From Diprion similis (lineage: Eukaryota > Arthropoda > Insecta > Hymenoptera > Diprionidae), in NCBI RefSeq assembly GCF_021155765.1, contig NC_060117.1:5546001-5610000 (forward strand): a stretch of DNA of 64,000 bases, given 5' to 3'. Shown here piece by piece: positions 49,501 through 60,909 of the stretch (the stretch's first letter is position 1; each line of letters begins with the position of its first letter). A model generated the notes under the pieces. That model did not search any database. It was given only the letters and a program-made list of their open reading frames with translations, and was not told where the DNA came from. The translations under genes and the position numbers were made by a program.

Positions 49501-50655
49501 TTTGTGATTTGCTCTCAAAGTGAACAACGTCTCGGTTACACATTTTAAGATTTTTGATGAAATTCATAAACGCATCAACGAAGCTGTTACAATCGCTGGA
49601 GTTCGTTTGAAATCACTTGGAAAACCGTTTGCAACTTTTTGAAATTAGTTTCATGTGATTTGGAGTAATTTCAACCCGTTTGAAGTCAGTTCGAACCTGT
49701 TCGAAGTGGTTTGTCATCGTTTGAAATCACTTGGAAAACCGTTTGCAACTTCTTGAAACTAGTTTCATGTAGTTTGGAGTAATTTTAACCCGTTTGAAGT
49801 CGGTTCGAACCCGTTCAAAATGGTTTGTCATCGTTTGAAATCACTTGGAAAACAGTTTGCAACTTCTTAAAATTAGTTTCATGTAGTTTGGAGTAATTTC
49901 AACCAGTTTGAGATGAGTTCGAACCTATTCTAAGTGGTTTGTCATTTAATCTCTATGTGAACAACGTCTCTGTTGCACCTTTTAAATTTTTTCCAGTTCT
50001 CTGCGGGATGATGATGACGGCCTGTGACGTGAGCGCGATAGCAAAACCTTGGGAAGTGCAACATCGCGTGGCTAAATTAGTAGCAGACGAATTTTTCGAC
50101 CAGGGTGATTTGGAGAGGTTGCAGCTGAAGGAACAGCCAGTGGCAATGATGGATCGCGAAAGACGAGACGAACTGCCGCAAATGCAAGTCGGGTTTATCG
50201 ACGTGATATGTTTACCACTCTACAAGGTTTTGTCGGAGACTTTTCCCTGGATTCAACCACTCTACGAGGGCACCATGGAGAATCGAAGGCACTGGCAGGA
50301 CTTGGCAGAGAAGGTTGAGATGGGTTTGACCTGGATAGACCGAGACACGATAGAGGAACCAGTCGAGGAGTTCGTGTCCTCGGAGCCAAAGGACATCGAG
50401 TTCACCGTAACGACGTTGAACTGTGCCCACACAGACAAGAAAGAAGTACCCGAAGGAGCGCAGGAGTCTCAGACCGCAAAATCTTCCTTAGGAAGATTTG
50501 CGTCACTTCGTAAGGGTGGCAGGACGCTGAGCAAAGGCGTTAGACACAGACTGAGCAGATCTCTATACGCGAGAAGCAGCTCCGAGGATGCTGGGAAGGC
50601 GAAAGTCCTGATTCCGGAAAGGAAGAACCGCAGTAAGCTCTGCTTGCTCATTTGA
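43550..50655 (+). CDS. Pde6: cGMP-specific 3',5'-cyclic phosphodiesterase, PDE5/6 type with CaaX box
   Basis: Hydrolyses cGMP to 5'-GMP. Coding exons: 43550-43851, 44015-44269, 44545-44902, 45456-45625, 46478-46700, 47727-47801, 47883-47921, 48144-48428, 48501-49314, 49997-50655. Phases agree and give 1059 aa from this ATG, or 1088 with the possible upstream exon. The acidic N-terminus is followed by GAF-A (about 205-355, with an NKxnD signature around [16 protein letters not shown]), GAF-B (about 385-600) and a catalytic HD domain. The catalytic domain has YHNWRHA (His at about 700), [11 protein letters not shown] (about 740), [16 protein letters not shown] and the purine-binding Gln in [11 protein letters not shown]. 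The C-terminus is basic and ends CLLI, a prenylation CaaX box. Fly Pde6 is known to be prenylated, so membrane targeting is expected. The exon 1-2 junction needs the second AG (CAGAG|AAAAATG). The 72-nt intron at 48429-48500 is in-frame and stop-free. Orthology firm; N-terminus uncertain. Confidence 0.93.
45653..46432. mobile_element. TTAA-flanked near-palindromic MITE, copy 3
   Basis: A 780-bp element with ends GGTGCTTATAAAG and CTTTATAAGCACC and perfect TTAA duplications at 45649-45652 and 46433-46436. Its arms match copies 1 and 2. The centre has a shortened CGGTAAT palindrome. It fills most of the 852-bp Pde6 intron between GAF-A and GAF-B exons, ending 45 bp before the acceptor. Confidence 0.92.
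49395..49975. repeat. 114-bp tandem repeat in Pde6 last intron
   Basis: AAATCACTTGGAAAAC starts at 49610, 49724 and 49838, giving a constant 114-bp period, with a diverged partial copy near 49400. The repeated TTTGAAATC and GAACC(T)GTTC words resemble the GAAATC words of the LOXL intron satellite at 17429-18090. Confidence 0.88.
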
Positions 50656-50689
50656 CGTCTCACCTCTGGCACTCTTGAGAGTATACCGG

Positions 50690-50695
50690 AATAAA
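50690..50695 (+). terminator. poly(A) signal AATAAA for Pde6
   Basis: AATAAA lies 35 bp after the stop codon. Confidence 0.65.
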
Positions 50696-50767
50696 AGAGT
50701 ATCGATAAAGTATTTCCGCTGATTTTTGATATACTTGTTAAAATTGTCGAAGAACGTGAGAGTGCGA

Positions 50768-50797
50768 GGGGGTAGGGGGAGGGGGAGGGGGAGGGGG
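50768..50797 (+). other. five GGGGG runs, predicted G-quadruplex
   Basis: G5 runs at 50768-50772, 50775-50779, 50781-50785, 50787-50791 and 50793-50797 are separated by 1-2 nt loops (TA, A, A, A). They lie on the sense strand about 75 bp beyond the Pde6 poly(A) signal, where a pause site would favour termination. Structure predicted from sequence; role inferred. Confidence 0.7.
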
Positions 50798-50799
50798 AA

Positions 50800-51205
50800 G
50801 AGAGAGAAATTATCTAAGACATTTGGAATTCGATGACTGTTGTGATATCAAACTTTGAGGTTTTTACATTTCCTACACTCTATTTTACTACTTGGACAAG
50901 AGAGGCGCGATATGCAATGCACGGACAATTTAGGACCATGCAGGTGGTAAGATGCGCGATAGATCATAAGGATATAATCATCTTCCATTATTCTTAAAGT
51001 TGAACTTAAAAATTTTAATATCAATTTCAACCAGTTCAATTACGGAACGGGTGATATGTTGTGACAATTTACGAATGAGTCTGAGTGTGAATGTGCGTGT
51101 GCGTGTGTGTGTCTGTGTGTACAGTTATACGTGTCGAAACATTACCCGAAGTATTTACAACCTCGGTTCAACAATTTTCACTTTACACTGCGTCAAAATT
51201 AGTGC
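50800..51205. other. downstream flank of Pde6
   Basis: AT-rich, with a short (GT)n-like patch near 51096-51120. No gene seen. Confidence 0.45.
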
Positions 51206-51210
51206 TATCT

Positions 51211-51380
51211 GCGATTAATCGATTTATCGTCAGCTTCGATTAATCGGAAAGACGATTAATCGATTGATTGACCTTTTAGGTTAATCGACGGTTTCGATTC
51301 CAATTGCAGAATAATTATTAGGCAACTTCGATTAATCGAAAAAACGATTAATCGAAGCTGCGAATTAATCGATTAATCGC
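51211..51380. repeat. cluster of CGATTAATCG palindromes with a perfect hairpin
   Basis: About eight copies of CGATTAAT or ATTAATCG lie within 170 bp, several as full CGATTAATCG palindromes. Positions 51326-51338 and 51345-51357 form perfect 13-bp inverted arms around a 6-nt A-loop. The TAAT cores resemble homeodomain sites. It could be a regulatory cluster or a small palindromic satellite. Confidence 0.75.
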
Positions 51381-52058
51381 ACAGCACGAGTCAAAATATA
51401 AGGCCAAAGCCAATTACTGGGCAACTCAGCACGGACAATGGTTAATCAAAACTTGACAGAATGTGCCAGCTGTGAAAATGAACGCGTCACCGTCAACGGA
51501 TGAGAAAATACATTTAAAAATTGACAGAAGTATTTCCTTCCTTCGAGTGTTCAACTGTTATGTATAATATTACCATTTTTTTTTTTTTTTTTTCTTTTTC
51601 TTTTTCTTTTTTTCACTCCGTGTCTCTCGATTATACTCATCTCTGTGTACGAAGTCAATCATCCAACAGCAATACTCTCAAAGTAACTTCAAAATACTCC
51701 AAAGTGTGGTCAATAAAGATATCAACGTTTATTAAAGTAAATACCGATAAACTATAGCAGAATTATTTATCAAAGAATATCGATCGAATGTATGGTGAAA
51801 AAAAAAAAAAAAACCGGGAAATCGAGTTATTTCCACTTCAAAATTTTTGGCAGTTTTTTTTTTTTTTTTTGTTTTTCTAATTTTTTCTAGAAATTTTCTC
51901 CGCCGATCAACTGTCGCGTATAATTTCTATTCTTAGCGATACGATTCGTACAGAGACCAGAAGAAAAAAAAAAAAACAACTTTTCCAACACAGTTCTTCA
52001 CTGGTGAGAAGCTGAACTTTAAATTGATCTGTTCTTATGTTAATCGCACGAGAGAGAA

Positions 52059-52065
<7 letters not shown>

Positions 52066-52101
<36 letters not shown>
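52066..52101. repeat. (GA)n microsatellite
   Basis: Uninterrupted AG dinucleotides, about 17 units, in intergenic DNA. Confidence 0.9.
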
Positions 52102-52104
<3 letters not shown>

Positions 52105-52565
52105 TGACGATTAAATTTGGTGCCAAATAAATTAGCAGTATGAAAATCATTTTGGTTACAAATGATGTAACGATCAATAACGATACTTCTCGAAAATTGA
52201 ATCCGAAAGAAAATTGAAAATTAAATTCAGATAGTTGTCTGCTTGTTTAAAAATTCATTTGAGAATAAAGATTGAAGAGAGCCGTACATTAAATCAACAA
52301 CAACAACAACAAAAAAAAAGAAGAAAGATAGAAACAAAATCACCCTGAACAATTACATTTATATATATATATATATACAAACAAATACCTATGAAATAAA
52401 CGGAAGTCATCTATACATACATACAGTGCAATAATGGCTAAGGGTTTAGTAAGATTGTAAGATATAAATGAAACATTGTGAATCTAAGTCAAATTTTGAC
52501 AATCTTTTTGTAAAATTTGAATGTTTTAGATAATAGAGTATACATATACATAATAGTTAAAGAAG

Positions 52566-52598
<33 letters not shown>

Positions 52599-52908
52599 CG
52601 TTCGGTGTATCTAAGCTAAACCTATAGCTATAATGATTGTTGTAGAAAAGAATGGAAAGCCGTATAAAAACCCTCGTCGAAGCCCTAAAACCAAATCCTA
52701 AACTATATTGGATTCGATTAAAATCAATTGAGGTTTAATAAGAAATCGTCGTTGAGAAAAATGTATTTTTTGAATTATCATTCCCCGGTTAAAACGCGTA
52801 TATATGGATTATATTGTTAATCAATAATTGTAAATTAAACTAAACGTATACAGCGATTATTGTTGATGATTTCGATTAATATTAAGTTGTCGAGAAGAAA
52901 AAAAAAAA

Positions 52909-52973
52909 AATAATAATAATAACAATAACAATAACAATAATAATAAATAAATAAATAAATAAATAAATAAAAA
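52909..52973. repeat. (AAT)n/(AACAAT)n/(AAAT)n compound microsatellite
   Basis: ATAATAATAACAATAACAAT then AATAATAATAAATAAATAAA: a compound AT-rich simple repeat. Confidence 0.85.
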
Positions 52974-53384
52974 CCCTGTTTCTAGTATTTTGATATAGTT
53001 GTGAACAGTAAGAAGAATAAAAATAAAAGTGATAAAAATTTTAATGTATTATAAAAACAGGCGTCAACTTCGCTATCCCATTGATACCGGATTATGATCA
53101 CCCATAAAAAAAAAAAAAGTTCCTCTATGAACTGGATTTTAAAAACTTTTTGCATCTCAAGTTAGCCTCAGTTTGTCAGATACTTTTGATAAATCCTTCG
53201 TTACGGAATAATTTAGAAAGTCGAGTAATTTGGTTGTAAATCAATTTTTTACTCTGATTTCTGATTCGATTCAACAATTTTTAAAATTGCCACGTCAATA
53301 TAATTATCAATTCAAAGCGATAAATCCGTTGTTGGCAATTTTTATAAAATAATGGATGAATCAATCTGTCTTTTAATAATTTTA

Positions 53385-54040
53385 CAGTGTCAAGCCCCGA
53401 TCATTTCAAAATCATTTCATATTTAAAAAAAAAACAGGACCAGAATTTTTCCAAATTTTTATATCATACCGTTTATTTAAAAAAAAAAAAAAAAACACTT
53501 GAAGTCGATTGCGAATGCAAATTTTTACTCAAATTTGAAAAAATTCCTAAAAATTCAGCGAACTACACAAAACAACTCCCGTTAAGGAAAACGTGAGCCG
53601 AATTTTTTTTTTTTTTTTTATTTTTTCTATTTTTTTATCACCTAATTCGGAATTTTGAAATTTTGAAAACCAAACTTTGTACAGAATAAAATCGAAAAGC
53701 GTCAAATAAGATTCAATTTACTTGTAAATATTCGGTTTCATCGATTCGATGATGCGCCAGTCTAGTTATAAAAAAAAAGATAATTTTGGATTTAAAAATT
53801 TCAAAATTCCGAATTGAGTGATGAAAAAAAAAAAAAAAAATAGAAAATAAATTCGACCCACGTTTTTCTTAACGGGGGTTGTTTTGTGTCGTTCACTGGA
53901 GAATTTTTGAGAATTTTTTCAGATTAAAAAAAAATGTGAATTCGCAATCGACTTGAAATATTTATAAAAAAATGAACGGTTTGATAAAAAAAAAATTTGA
54001 AAATAAAAAAATTCAGGTCGCGTTTTTTACCGAGTTCAAC
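53385..54040. mobile_element. inverted-repeat remnant related to the 7126 element
   Basis: The right part (about 53845-54040, with CCCACGTTTTTCTTAAC, TCGCAATCGACTTGAAATAT and AATTCAGGTCGCGTTTTTTA) closely matches 7190-7375. The left part (about 53495-53600) is the reverse complement of the same block, and 53387-53415 matches 7153-7180 directly. The terminal GGGGTA repeats seen at 7126 were not found here, so it is a truncated or longer foldback relative. Confidence 0.65.
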
Positions 54041-54689
54041 TCTTCATTTGAATTCTGATGTCCTAGCTCGATTCAAGACTACTTCAGTTTACGCTAACAA
54101 AGCTGAATTGAAGAAAAAAACACTTCTTGAATCATTATCGTCTATTGTTTTATTAATAAAACATTTAGAAATTACACTGGAACCACAGTATATTAGTAAA
54201 TTGTAATTAATATTCGGTTACTTTGGTCCTATTCATAAATTAGTTGATAATAAATTTTTCTTTAAAAATTTTCTCAATTATGATTACAATGACCGTTTAA
54301 ATTTACTATATATTTACAAATTATGCAAATCTTTATAACACATTTTTTTTTTCTTTTTTTTTAATTTATTCATGTTTTTCTTTAATCTTTTAATGTTTTT
54401 TTTTTTTTTTTTATATATAATAATTTCACGTAATACTAAATCCAGGATATTTTTTCAAAACATCCCTCATTCCTATAGAGCCGATCCATGGGTTCTTCAC
54501 GTGGGACAATTTGTTTTTGTTTTCTTTTCCCTCAACTTTCGACACTCGTTAGATGGAAAAATTTTCAAGCCAAGGTTTTTTGAAAAACCTCAATAAGGAC
54601 GACTTTTTTTTTTTTTTTTTTTGTCAATAATACGATCGACATTCCGTTGGTAATAAAAAAAAAAAAAATGGCATTTCTACCACAACGTA

Positions 54690-54722
<33 letters not shown>
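54690..54722. repeat. (GAAA)n microsatellite
   Basis: About eight AAAG/GAAA units in intergenic DNA. Confidence 0.88.
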
Positions 54723-56140
54723 GAGATTTAAAAGAAAAAGAACCCCAAGAAACTGAAAGTACTGCACGAAGAAAGTTAAAAAATATTAGCCGATGAAATT
54801 CCTAGAAAACTTTTAAACGCGTTTGGTAAAAAAAAATTATTGAAATAAATTTATACTATACATGCTACGACGTAACGTTTCAAGTTCTATCTTTCTGGGA
54901 TCAACTGAGGATAATATTCCAAACACCGTTACAAACTTATAAGTAAATCCAGCATTTTCTCTCTCATATAAGATTTATATAAACAATAAATAAAGATTAA
55001 ATTGAAATTAATATAATATTCCAATGTACTTGTTACTTTAAAAAATATTTTGTTCAAATATTCCATTATTGCAGAAATTAGTTTACACGCTTACGAACGC
55101 CGCCGTATTACCTTTTACCTATATATATATATATATATATACATATGTATGTATATATATTACATGGGAATTATCAAGTATCCTTACAATTGTCAACGGA
55201 TACGTATTCGATCCCAACGATTAATCGAGACAATTTATGTACAAACACACCTATAATAATATTTAATAGTCCTTTGTACAATAGAGAAAATACAATCGAC
55301 GACTAAAGAAGAAGAATATTACTGACTCGCCCAGGAACGCTTATGAACTCTGAGATGGATAATCGTAACGTCTAAATTTGGCATTGATTCGGATCATTTA
55401 TCGTGAAAAAAAAATTTCACAATATTTTCATCACCAAGGAACAACGCGTGAAAATCAAGTTTTATCGACGGGTTAGTAAAAGAAACAAAAACGATAAAAA
55501 AAAATAATAGATGATAATAATTAGAATCGATAATTTTACAATATAATTACTCTCAATTAGAGCGTAACAAATTTCAAGGTAAATAATAGTGACGAAAAAT
55601 TGTTTAATTTAATAATCAATTTTTCTAGATAATTTTCTTTCTGTAATCAATTCCCTCTTCATTCACCCAAAAAACAATACAAAGATGCTTTTTTCATGCC
55701 CGTCGACGACATAAAATGGGCGTTCCTACTTGTGCAGCATTTATACCAAAATCGAAAAATTTATTTCTCTAACAATACTGTAAAAAAGTCACTTTTCAAG
55801 CCATCCGTCGTAATCCAAGAACACATGTATATTTTTTTATTACTACGAACCGTTTAACAGATTCAAGAAATATGTACTCGACTCTGCGATATCTCAGACA
55901 TGCGATAAATTAATAGAAATATTTCGATCGATCGTTTCTAAAAATTAGATTCTTATTTTGTAAACACAATTTGGTGTACTCTTGGATAAATGCATGGAAT
56001 AAATGCTGCGATAATTAGGTATCTAAAATCGAATGACATCCTACAGAGGCATTGAGATGTCGAGAGCGATTCTACTAAAGTATAAAATGGCGAAAGTCGG
56101 CGTGTCACATGAAGAACTCGGTGGATCGACTAGCATGCAG

Positions 56141-57951
56141 TCACGACGCAGGTCTGTCCAAAACAGAAATCTCTATTAACCTGAGACCGCGAGTCGTTGG
56201 ATCAGTCAATAACAAGCCTCGAGGCCTGTAAACTCTGTCATTTTGTTCGCTAACAAATTTTGCTACTTTCCGCAAGCACTTTTCGTAGTGCGTCTCTGTA
56301 CAGATGTAGATTAGGTAGCCAGTTAGACAGGCGAGACAACCTTCGCAGTACGTCGAACAGCTTGCACGTTCCGCTTCCGCAAAATAGTTATTCAACTGAT
56401 TGATCGTGTACTCGAACAATTGACTGTCCAGCTGAAAATCAGTAACCCAGTGTTATAAAAATTCACTCACAGGGTTCAAGGATTTGATTAGAGATTTTTT
56501 TTGCGGAGAGAAGGATGGATTCGTCGGAATACGTTCCCCAAGCAAAACTTCTTATATGAAATATATATAAGACAAACAGCGTACTTAACTTCAAGAAGAA
56601 AACAAACTCGAACAATTTTCTCAGGTAAAGAAATTAAAATCATAGAGCGTGGCGAAAAAGTTTTGTACAAATTTCCAGGATACAAATAAAATTTCGGGAG
56701 ATTACTAGCAGCTTCAAAATTAGTTTACAATCACTGTATCAAAAAAATTGACTATTTTTTTTTTTTTTTTTTTTCGAAAAATATACTGAAAATATTGTTC
56801 AGAATAACGGAAAAAGGCGCCTGTTAAAATGGGAGCTCTCAATTTTAATACTAAGAAGTGCCTCGTCGCGATTTTCTATTTTCCATAAGAATAACATGGC
56901 AAAAATTGTTCTTGCTCCTTGCAATTTTTATAACTAGATAACGACGCGTCGTACAGAAAATTCATAAACATGTTTTTGTAGGAAATTGAACGTTCTACAA
57001 AAAAGGTCTCTTGTCGTTTTACGATAAATCAACTCCTTCAAAAGTTATTTGAGGTCCTTTGTTGATGTTTGACTTCAAATAACTTTTGAAAGAATAGATT
57101 TATCGTAAAATGACAAGAAACCTTTTTTGTAGAACGTTCAATTTCCTAAAAAAAAATGTTTATGAATTTTTTGTACGACGCGTCGTTATCTAGTTATAAA
57201 AATCGCAAGTAGCAAGAACCATTTTTGCCATGTTATTCTTATGGAAAGTAGAAAATCACGACGAGGCACTTCTTAGTATTAAAATTAAGAGCTCCCATTT
57301 TAACAGGCGGCTTTTTTCGTTGTTCTAAACAATATTTTCAGTATATTTTTCAAAAAAAAAAAAAAATAGTCAATTTTTTTTATACAGTCTACTGAATATC
57401 CTGCAGGACTATTACGACAACTGTTCATGCTGGAGAAAGATGGAACGAAACAACGAAGGACAACAGGATGGCTTAATCGGCATAAGAAATAAAAAACTTT
57501 ACACATTAACAAAAGTAAGACTTATTTCAGCCTCATCGCATGGTTTAAAAATATTTAAATAATTTTCAATGCAATAAACATCTGTTTTGAAATACCAAGA
57601 GCGAATCGAACTTGGATATTCGTGATTAATAATTTCCACAGACACAGACTTATAAATAGTTGAAACAATTGTGTGCATACAACAGAATTTTGTTTTGAAA
57701 ATCCTGTAAAAGACTCTTTTTAAAAAAAACAGTTTAAATTTTTACGGTGTAAGATAAAATTAACAAAATATTAACAAGTAAAATAAGGTTGACGGAACGA
57801 TGGGTTTCGGACTACTTACTCTACCCCCAAGTTCAGAGGGAAACCTTGTTTGAAATTTGACCATTGTGCCTTCGCTGTAATCGCGCTGAATGAAAACTTT
57901 CAAACAATTTTGCGGCAGCCCTCCTCCGGCTTGTCCTCTACCTCCCGACAT
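56141..57951 (-). CDS. GOLGA7: Golgin subfamily A member 7 (palmitoyltransferase cofactor)
   Basis: GOLGA7 is the Golgi partner of DHHC palmitoyltransferases such as ZDHHC9 (ERF4-like role, Ras palmitoylation). Two coding exons on the minus strand, 57951-57820 and 56431-56141, join in phase 0 to give 140 aa (human 137). Family signatures: [20 protein letters not shown] near the N-terminus, then NNYFAEAE, the cysteine-rich [34 protein letters not shown] and [17 protein letters not shown]. The start ATG at 57951 follows an acceptor at 57985 (ATTTTTAG). The 11 codons between acceptor and ATG stay open in frame, so a longer N-terminus from an upstream exon cannot be excluded. The intron carries a 656-bp palindrome. 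Confidence 0.92.
56733..57388. mobile_element. near-perfect 656-bp palindrome (foldback element)
   Basis: The arms of about 310 bp are nearly perfect reverse complements around a centre at about 57060. ACTGTAT at 56733 is mirrored by ATACAGT at 57382-57388. Internal blocks such as CATGGCAAAAATTGTTCTTG and ACGACGCGTCGTAC recur inverted. It has no coding capacity. It lies inside the GOLGA7 intron and is unrelated in sequence to the TTAA family. Confidence 0.9.
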
Positions 57952-57988
57952 GTCTTCCAACGGTGTGAGCGCCGCGTGGTTACCCTAA

Positions 57989-58699
57989 AAATCAACATTT
58001 GAATCTCATTGTATACATTCGGATTATTTCTTCGGCGTAAATTATGCATTTATGAAATCTTTCGAAGAAATATTAACAAGTATGTAACGCAATTACAGGA
58101 GGTTTTCAAAGTTATATATATATATATATCAGGGAGGAATGTGTTCGGAATTGTTTGATTATTTCATTGAAGCTTTTCATATAAATATTCTAAAGAGAAT
58201 AACAAAGAAACTGTAAAAACAAATGTTAAAAACAGAATGAAATTGACAAGAAATGATGGGAAAGAACCTTGTTCACCTGATTTTTTCACAAGTTGGTGGC
58301 GTTTGCCATGAATCTGAGAAGTTACATTAACAGAGATATTCATTCAGCAATTTCGTGTGCATTCATTTGTTTCAACGTATTTGTATGCGTGCAAAATGCA
58401 CCAACGCACCGAGGAAAAAAAAGTTGGGAAAAGTAAGTCAGGTGAAAAGAAAGCGAGTCTTTGCTAATTGAGTCGAGTTTTGAAAGCGTGAGAAGAGTTT
58501 GGCCAGAATTACGCGGATATTCTGATGAAATATATAAAACATTTCTAACCTTGTTCGGCGGAACGTCGATTCAATTGATAGACAGCAAACGATCGTAGGT
58601 TCGACATAATTTTGTAGAAGTGTTTTGTTTTAGGCCATAGATCAGTGTTGATGTTTTTTAGGGCTCGTTTTAAGGTTATTTCGACAGTCGCGATTCATT
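57989..58699 (-). other. probable GOLGA7 5' region and first intron
   Basis: Between the coding exon acceptor and the promoter-like motif at 58709-58745. The minus strand has a short moderate-GC block at about 58555-58640 ending AACAAG|GTTAGA, a possible 5' exon donor. The one ATG-initiated frame in it does not join in phase, so it would be noncoding. Confidence 0.3.
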
Positions 58700-58704
58700 T
58701 GTTC

Positions 58705-58745
58705 GCCACTGCGCATGACCACCACAAAACTGGGCGGCCATTTTG
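58705..58745 (-). promoter_or_regulatory. promoter-like YY1 and NRF1-type motifs, candidate GOLGA7 promoter
   Basis: On the minus strand CAAAATGGCCGCC (58733-58745) is a YY1-type core, with CATGCGCAGT (about 58708-58717) resembling an NRF1 half-site. The orientation fits transcription toward GOLGA7. Confidence 0.45.
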
Positions 58746-60530
58746 TAAAACATGCTGTTTCAGGAGCGCGGGAAATTCGAAATTTTTTATATTGCAATCA
58801 AGGATACTAAGCTATAATTGAGTATCCTTGAGTTTCAAGAGTATAATACGCATAAATAAGAGCATGAGTACTAAGAATATTTATACTTAAATACAAACAT
58901 TAAAATTCTGTTCACATTTGATACATCGGTTTGTTTGAGTCTGAAATTAGAACGAAATTCGTGCTTCTCTGATCGTTGATGCGATCTGGCCAAGAAAAAT
59001 GTTAGCGATAGTTTAGTCAGAGGTGTGGCAACGGATTTTAACAGGTTAATATAATTTGATACAACGATTAACAATGGCAAAGTAAATTTTTGAATCTTAC
59101 GTCGTGGAAAAACTAAGCATTAAGAGAGTGACAAGTTGGCTTGGAAATAACTGCCCTTGAAAAACATATTACGTCAGTGCGCATGACACAATTATTTTTC
59201 AGTTATCCGGCATATTTCACTCCACTTTACAAGTTCTCGAGAAGTGGGAAGTTCAGCTGATAACAGACTCTGAACACATTCTCAAAAGTGAAAAAAAAAA
59301 AAAAAAGTAGGAGTTAGAATCCGAACGTCACGCCGAGTTGACAAGCACGGTGAAAAGGACACAGATTTTGTTTTGTGCAAGAGATTTTGACAGAGGAGTG
59401 GTTACCCACTCGACTTACCAATGGCATTTTAAGCTTCGTCGTGGTTCAGGCAAATGAATACGGCCAGCCAATAAACCGAGAATCTTCAGGCGGACATGGG
59501 TTAAATTTTTCTTCAACCAACTATCACTTTTCCCTTATATTTTATCAGAGATAACAGCACAGGATAACGGCTCACATGCACGTCCCTGATCGTCATGCAT
59601 TTCTATAGACGATGCGTGCGCATGATTGTAAATTGTAACCGAGCTTACGAAAAATAGGTGGATGACACGCTGTGACTTACTAATCCCAGCGACAGCTTCG
59701 TAATAAATCCGCCAGAGTTCGCGAGAGTAACGTGCTCGACAATGTGGCGGCAAATTTGAATTTCCACTGTGGCAATAAACGGCATGTATTATAACGACCG
59801 CAAAATGATGAATTGTTTGTAAATGATAGCTTGCGGATGGCTACAGTTACTTATGCTAATTAGAAGCCCCCAAATTCGAGATCAGCTCTGCAATATCTGA
59901 AATTAACGGGTCACGTGGGTGATGGGTCCAGCAGAATCAGAAACAGATTTAGTCACGTGGTATAGCGTGGGAAAGTTTGAATGCATACGCCTCATGAACA
60001 AGATTACCATGTTTTTCTCTTTTTCATTATATGTATAATTACTTCGGCACTGCTGGACGGCGAAAAGTGAATATATTTTATCTATTTTCTTAAAAAAAAC
60101 AAAGTTATCCCGTTTCTGAGGGAACGCTTACGTGCTTTCAGTTCTGTCACTTCAACGCCATGACATACACACTGTGAGCCACGTGATGCAAGCGCTAGTG
60201 TCGATTACGAGTTAGGTTAGATTCATATCTCAGATTAGGTTAGTTTACAGTACCGTCCAATCCAATCAATCTATTAATTAGTTTTTCAGAAGTGTTATAT
60301 CAGTCCACAACTAGATTTCTGTTGATATTTAAATTCATAGAATCAAGAAGCGTACGTAAATTAAATGAATTGATTCTAACACTTGATAATTATTTTTTCT
60401 TTTACAATATGCTGAATCACGATTACGTTGATAAAAACTGCATGAAAATAATATTCAACAACTACTTAAAAAATTTCAATAAAGATAAATTTCATTTTAC
60501 AAGTAAAATCAAAGTCTTCATATTTTCCAG
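58746..60530. other. intergenic region between divergent GOLGA7 and ANAPC13
   Basis: AT-rich, with no recognised exon. E-box CACGTG words appear near 59944 and 60180, and a GTTAGGTTAG word lies at 60212-60242, so the ANAPC13 transcription start is probably near 60.2 kb. An acceptor TTTTCCAG at 60523-60530 precedes the ANAPC13 coding exon, implying a 5' UTR intron. Confidence 0.4.
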
Positions 60531-60573
60531 ACAATTGTCAGACCCGTCATTTAACAGACCGTTAATTCACGGT

Positions 60574-60810
60574 ATGGACAGTCAAGTCTGTGCCGATGGT
60601 AAACTGCTGGAAGTAATCGACGATAATTGGCGCAAGGAACGTCTTCCGATCGACGATATATCGGTTCCATTCGCCGAGCTTCCTGACCCAGAAAGTGACA
60701 ATGGAGATTCGCACATGACTCTGAAAGAATTGGAACAAAAGTGGAACAACTTGGCACTCAGCACGCTTAGCGAGAATCACTTGCACTCTCCGACGCCGCC
60801 GCATAACTAA
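60574..60810 (+). CDS. ANAPC13: anaphase-promoting complex subunit 13
   Basis: A small structural subunit that stabilises the TPR lobe of the APC/C ubiquitin ligase. One exon, 78 aa (human 74). It begins MDSQVCADGKLLEVIDDNWR, then LPIDDISVPFAELPDPESDN and a KWNNLALSTLSEN tail, matching the family along its whole length. The frame is open upstream to 60292, but homology sets the start at 60574, just after the 60530/60531 splice acceptor. The stop is 99 bp from the next start codon (ZFAND1), with no AATAAA in between, so a shared transcript is possible. Confidence 0.93.
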   Translation: MDSQVCADGKLLEVIDDNWRKERLPIDDISVPFAELPDPESDNGDSHMTLKELEQKWNNLALSTLSENHLHSPTPPHN

Positions 60811-60909
60811 GCTAGCTGTAAATCTAACGTTCAAAATATGTACAAAGTTTGAATTTTATACTGTGTTTCGAAACAATATCATCTTGCTCGTCTTCTTATC
60901 GTCGATACT

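Larger units (their letters stand above)
51381..56140. other. gene-poor AT-rich intergenic region
   Basis: Holds homopolymer tracts (51577-51593, 51850-51870, 52568-52587, 54603-54621), several simple repeats and the 53385-54040 repeat. No exon recognised. TTTATT at 55760-55765 is an AATAAA on the minus strand and a possible GOLGA7 poly(A) signal. Confidence 0.5.

Noticed and set aside
59535-59753. 72-codon minus-strand frame upstream of GOLGA7
   Set aside because: No phase-compatible join to the GOLGA7 exon and no recognisable domain. It also lies upstream of the likely promoter motifs.
60292-60573. N-terminal extension of ANAPC13
   Set aside because: The upstream part is AT-rich, contains a splice acceptor at 60530 and has no counterpart in the family, which starts at MDSxV.
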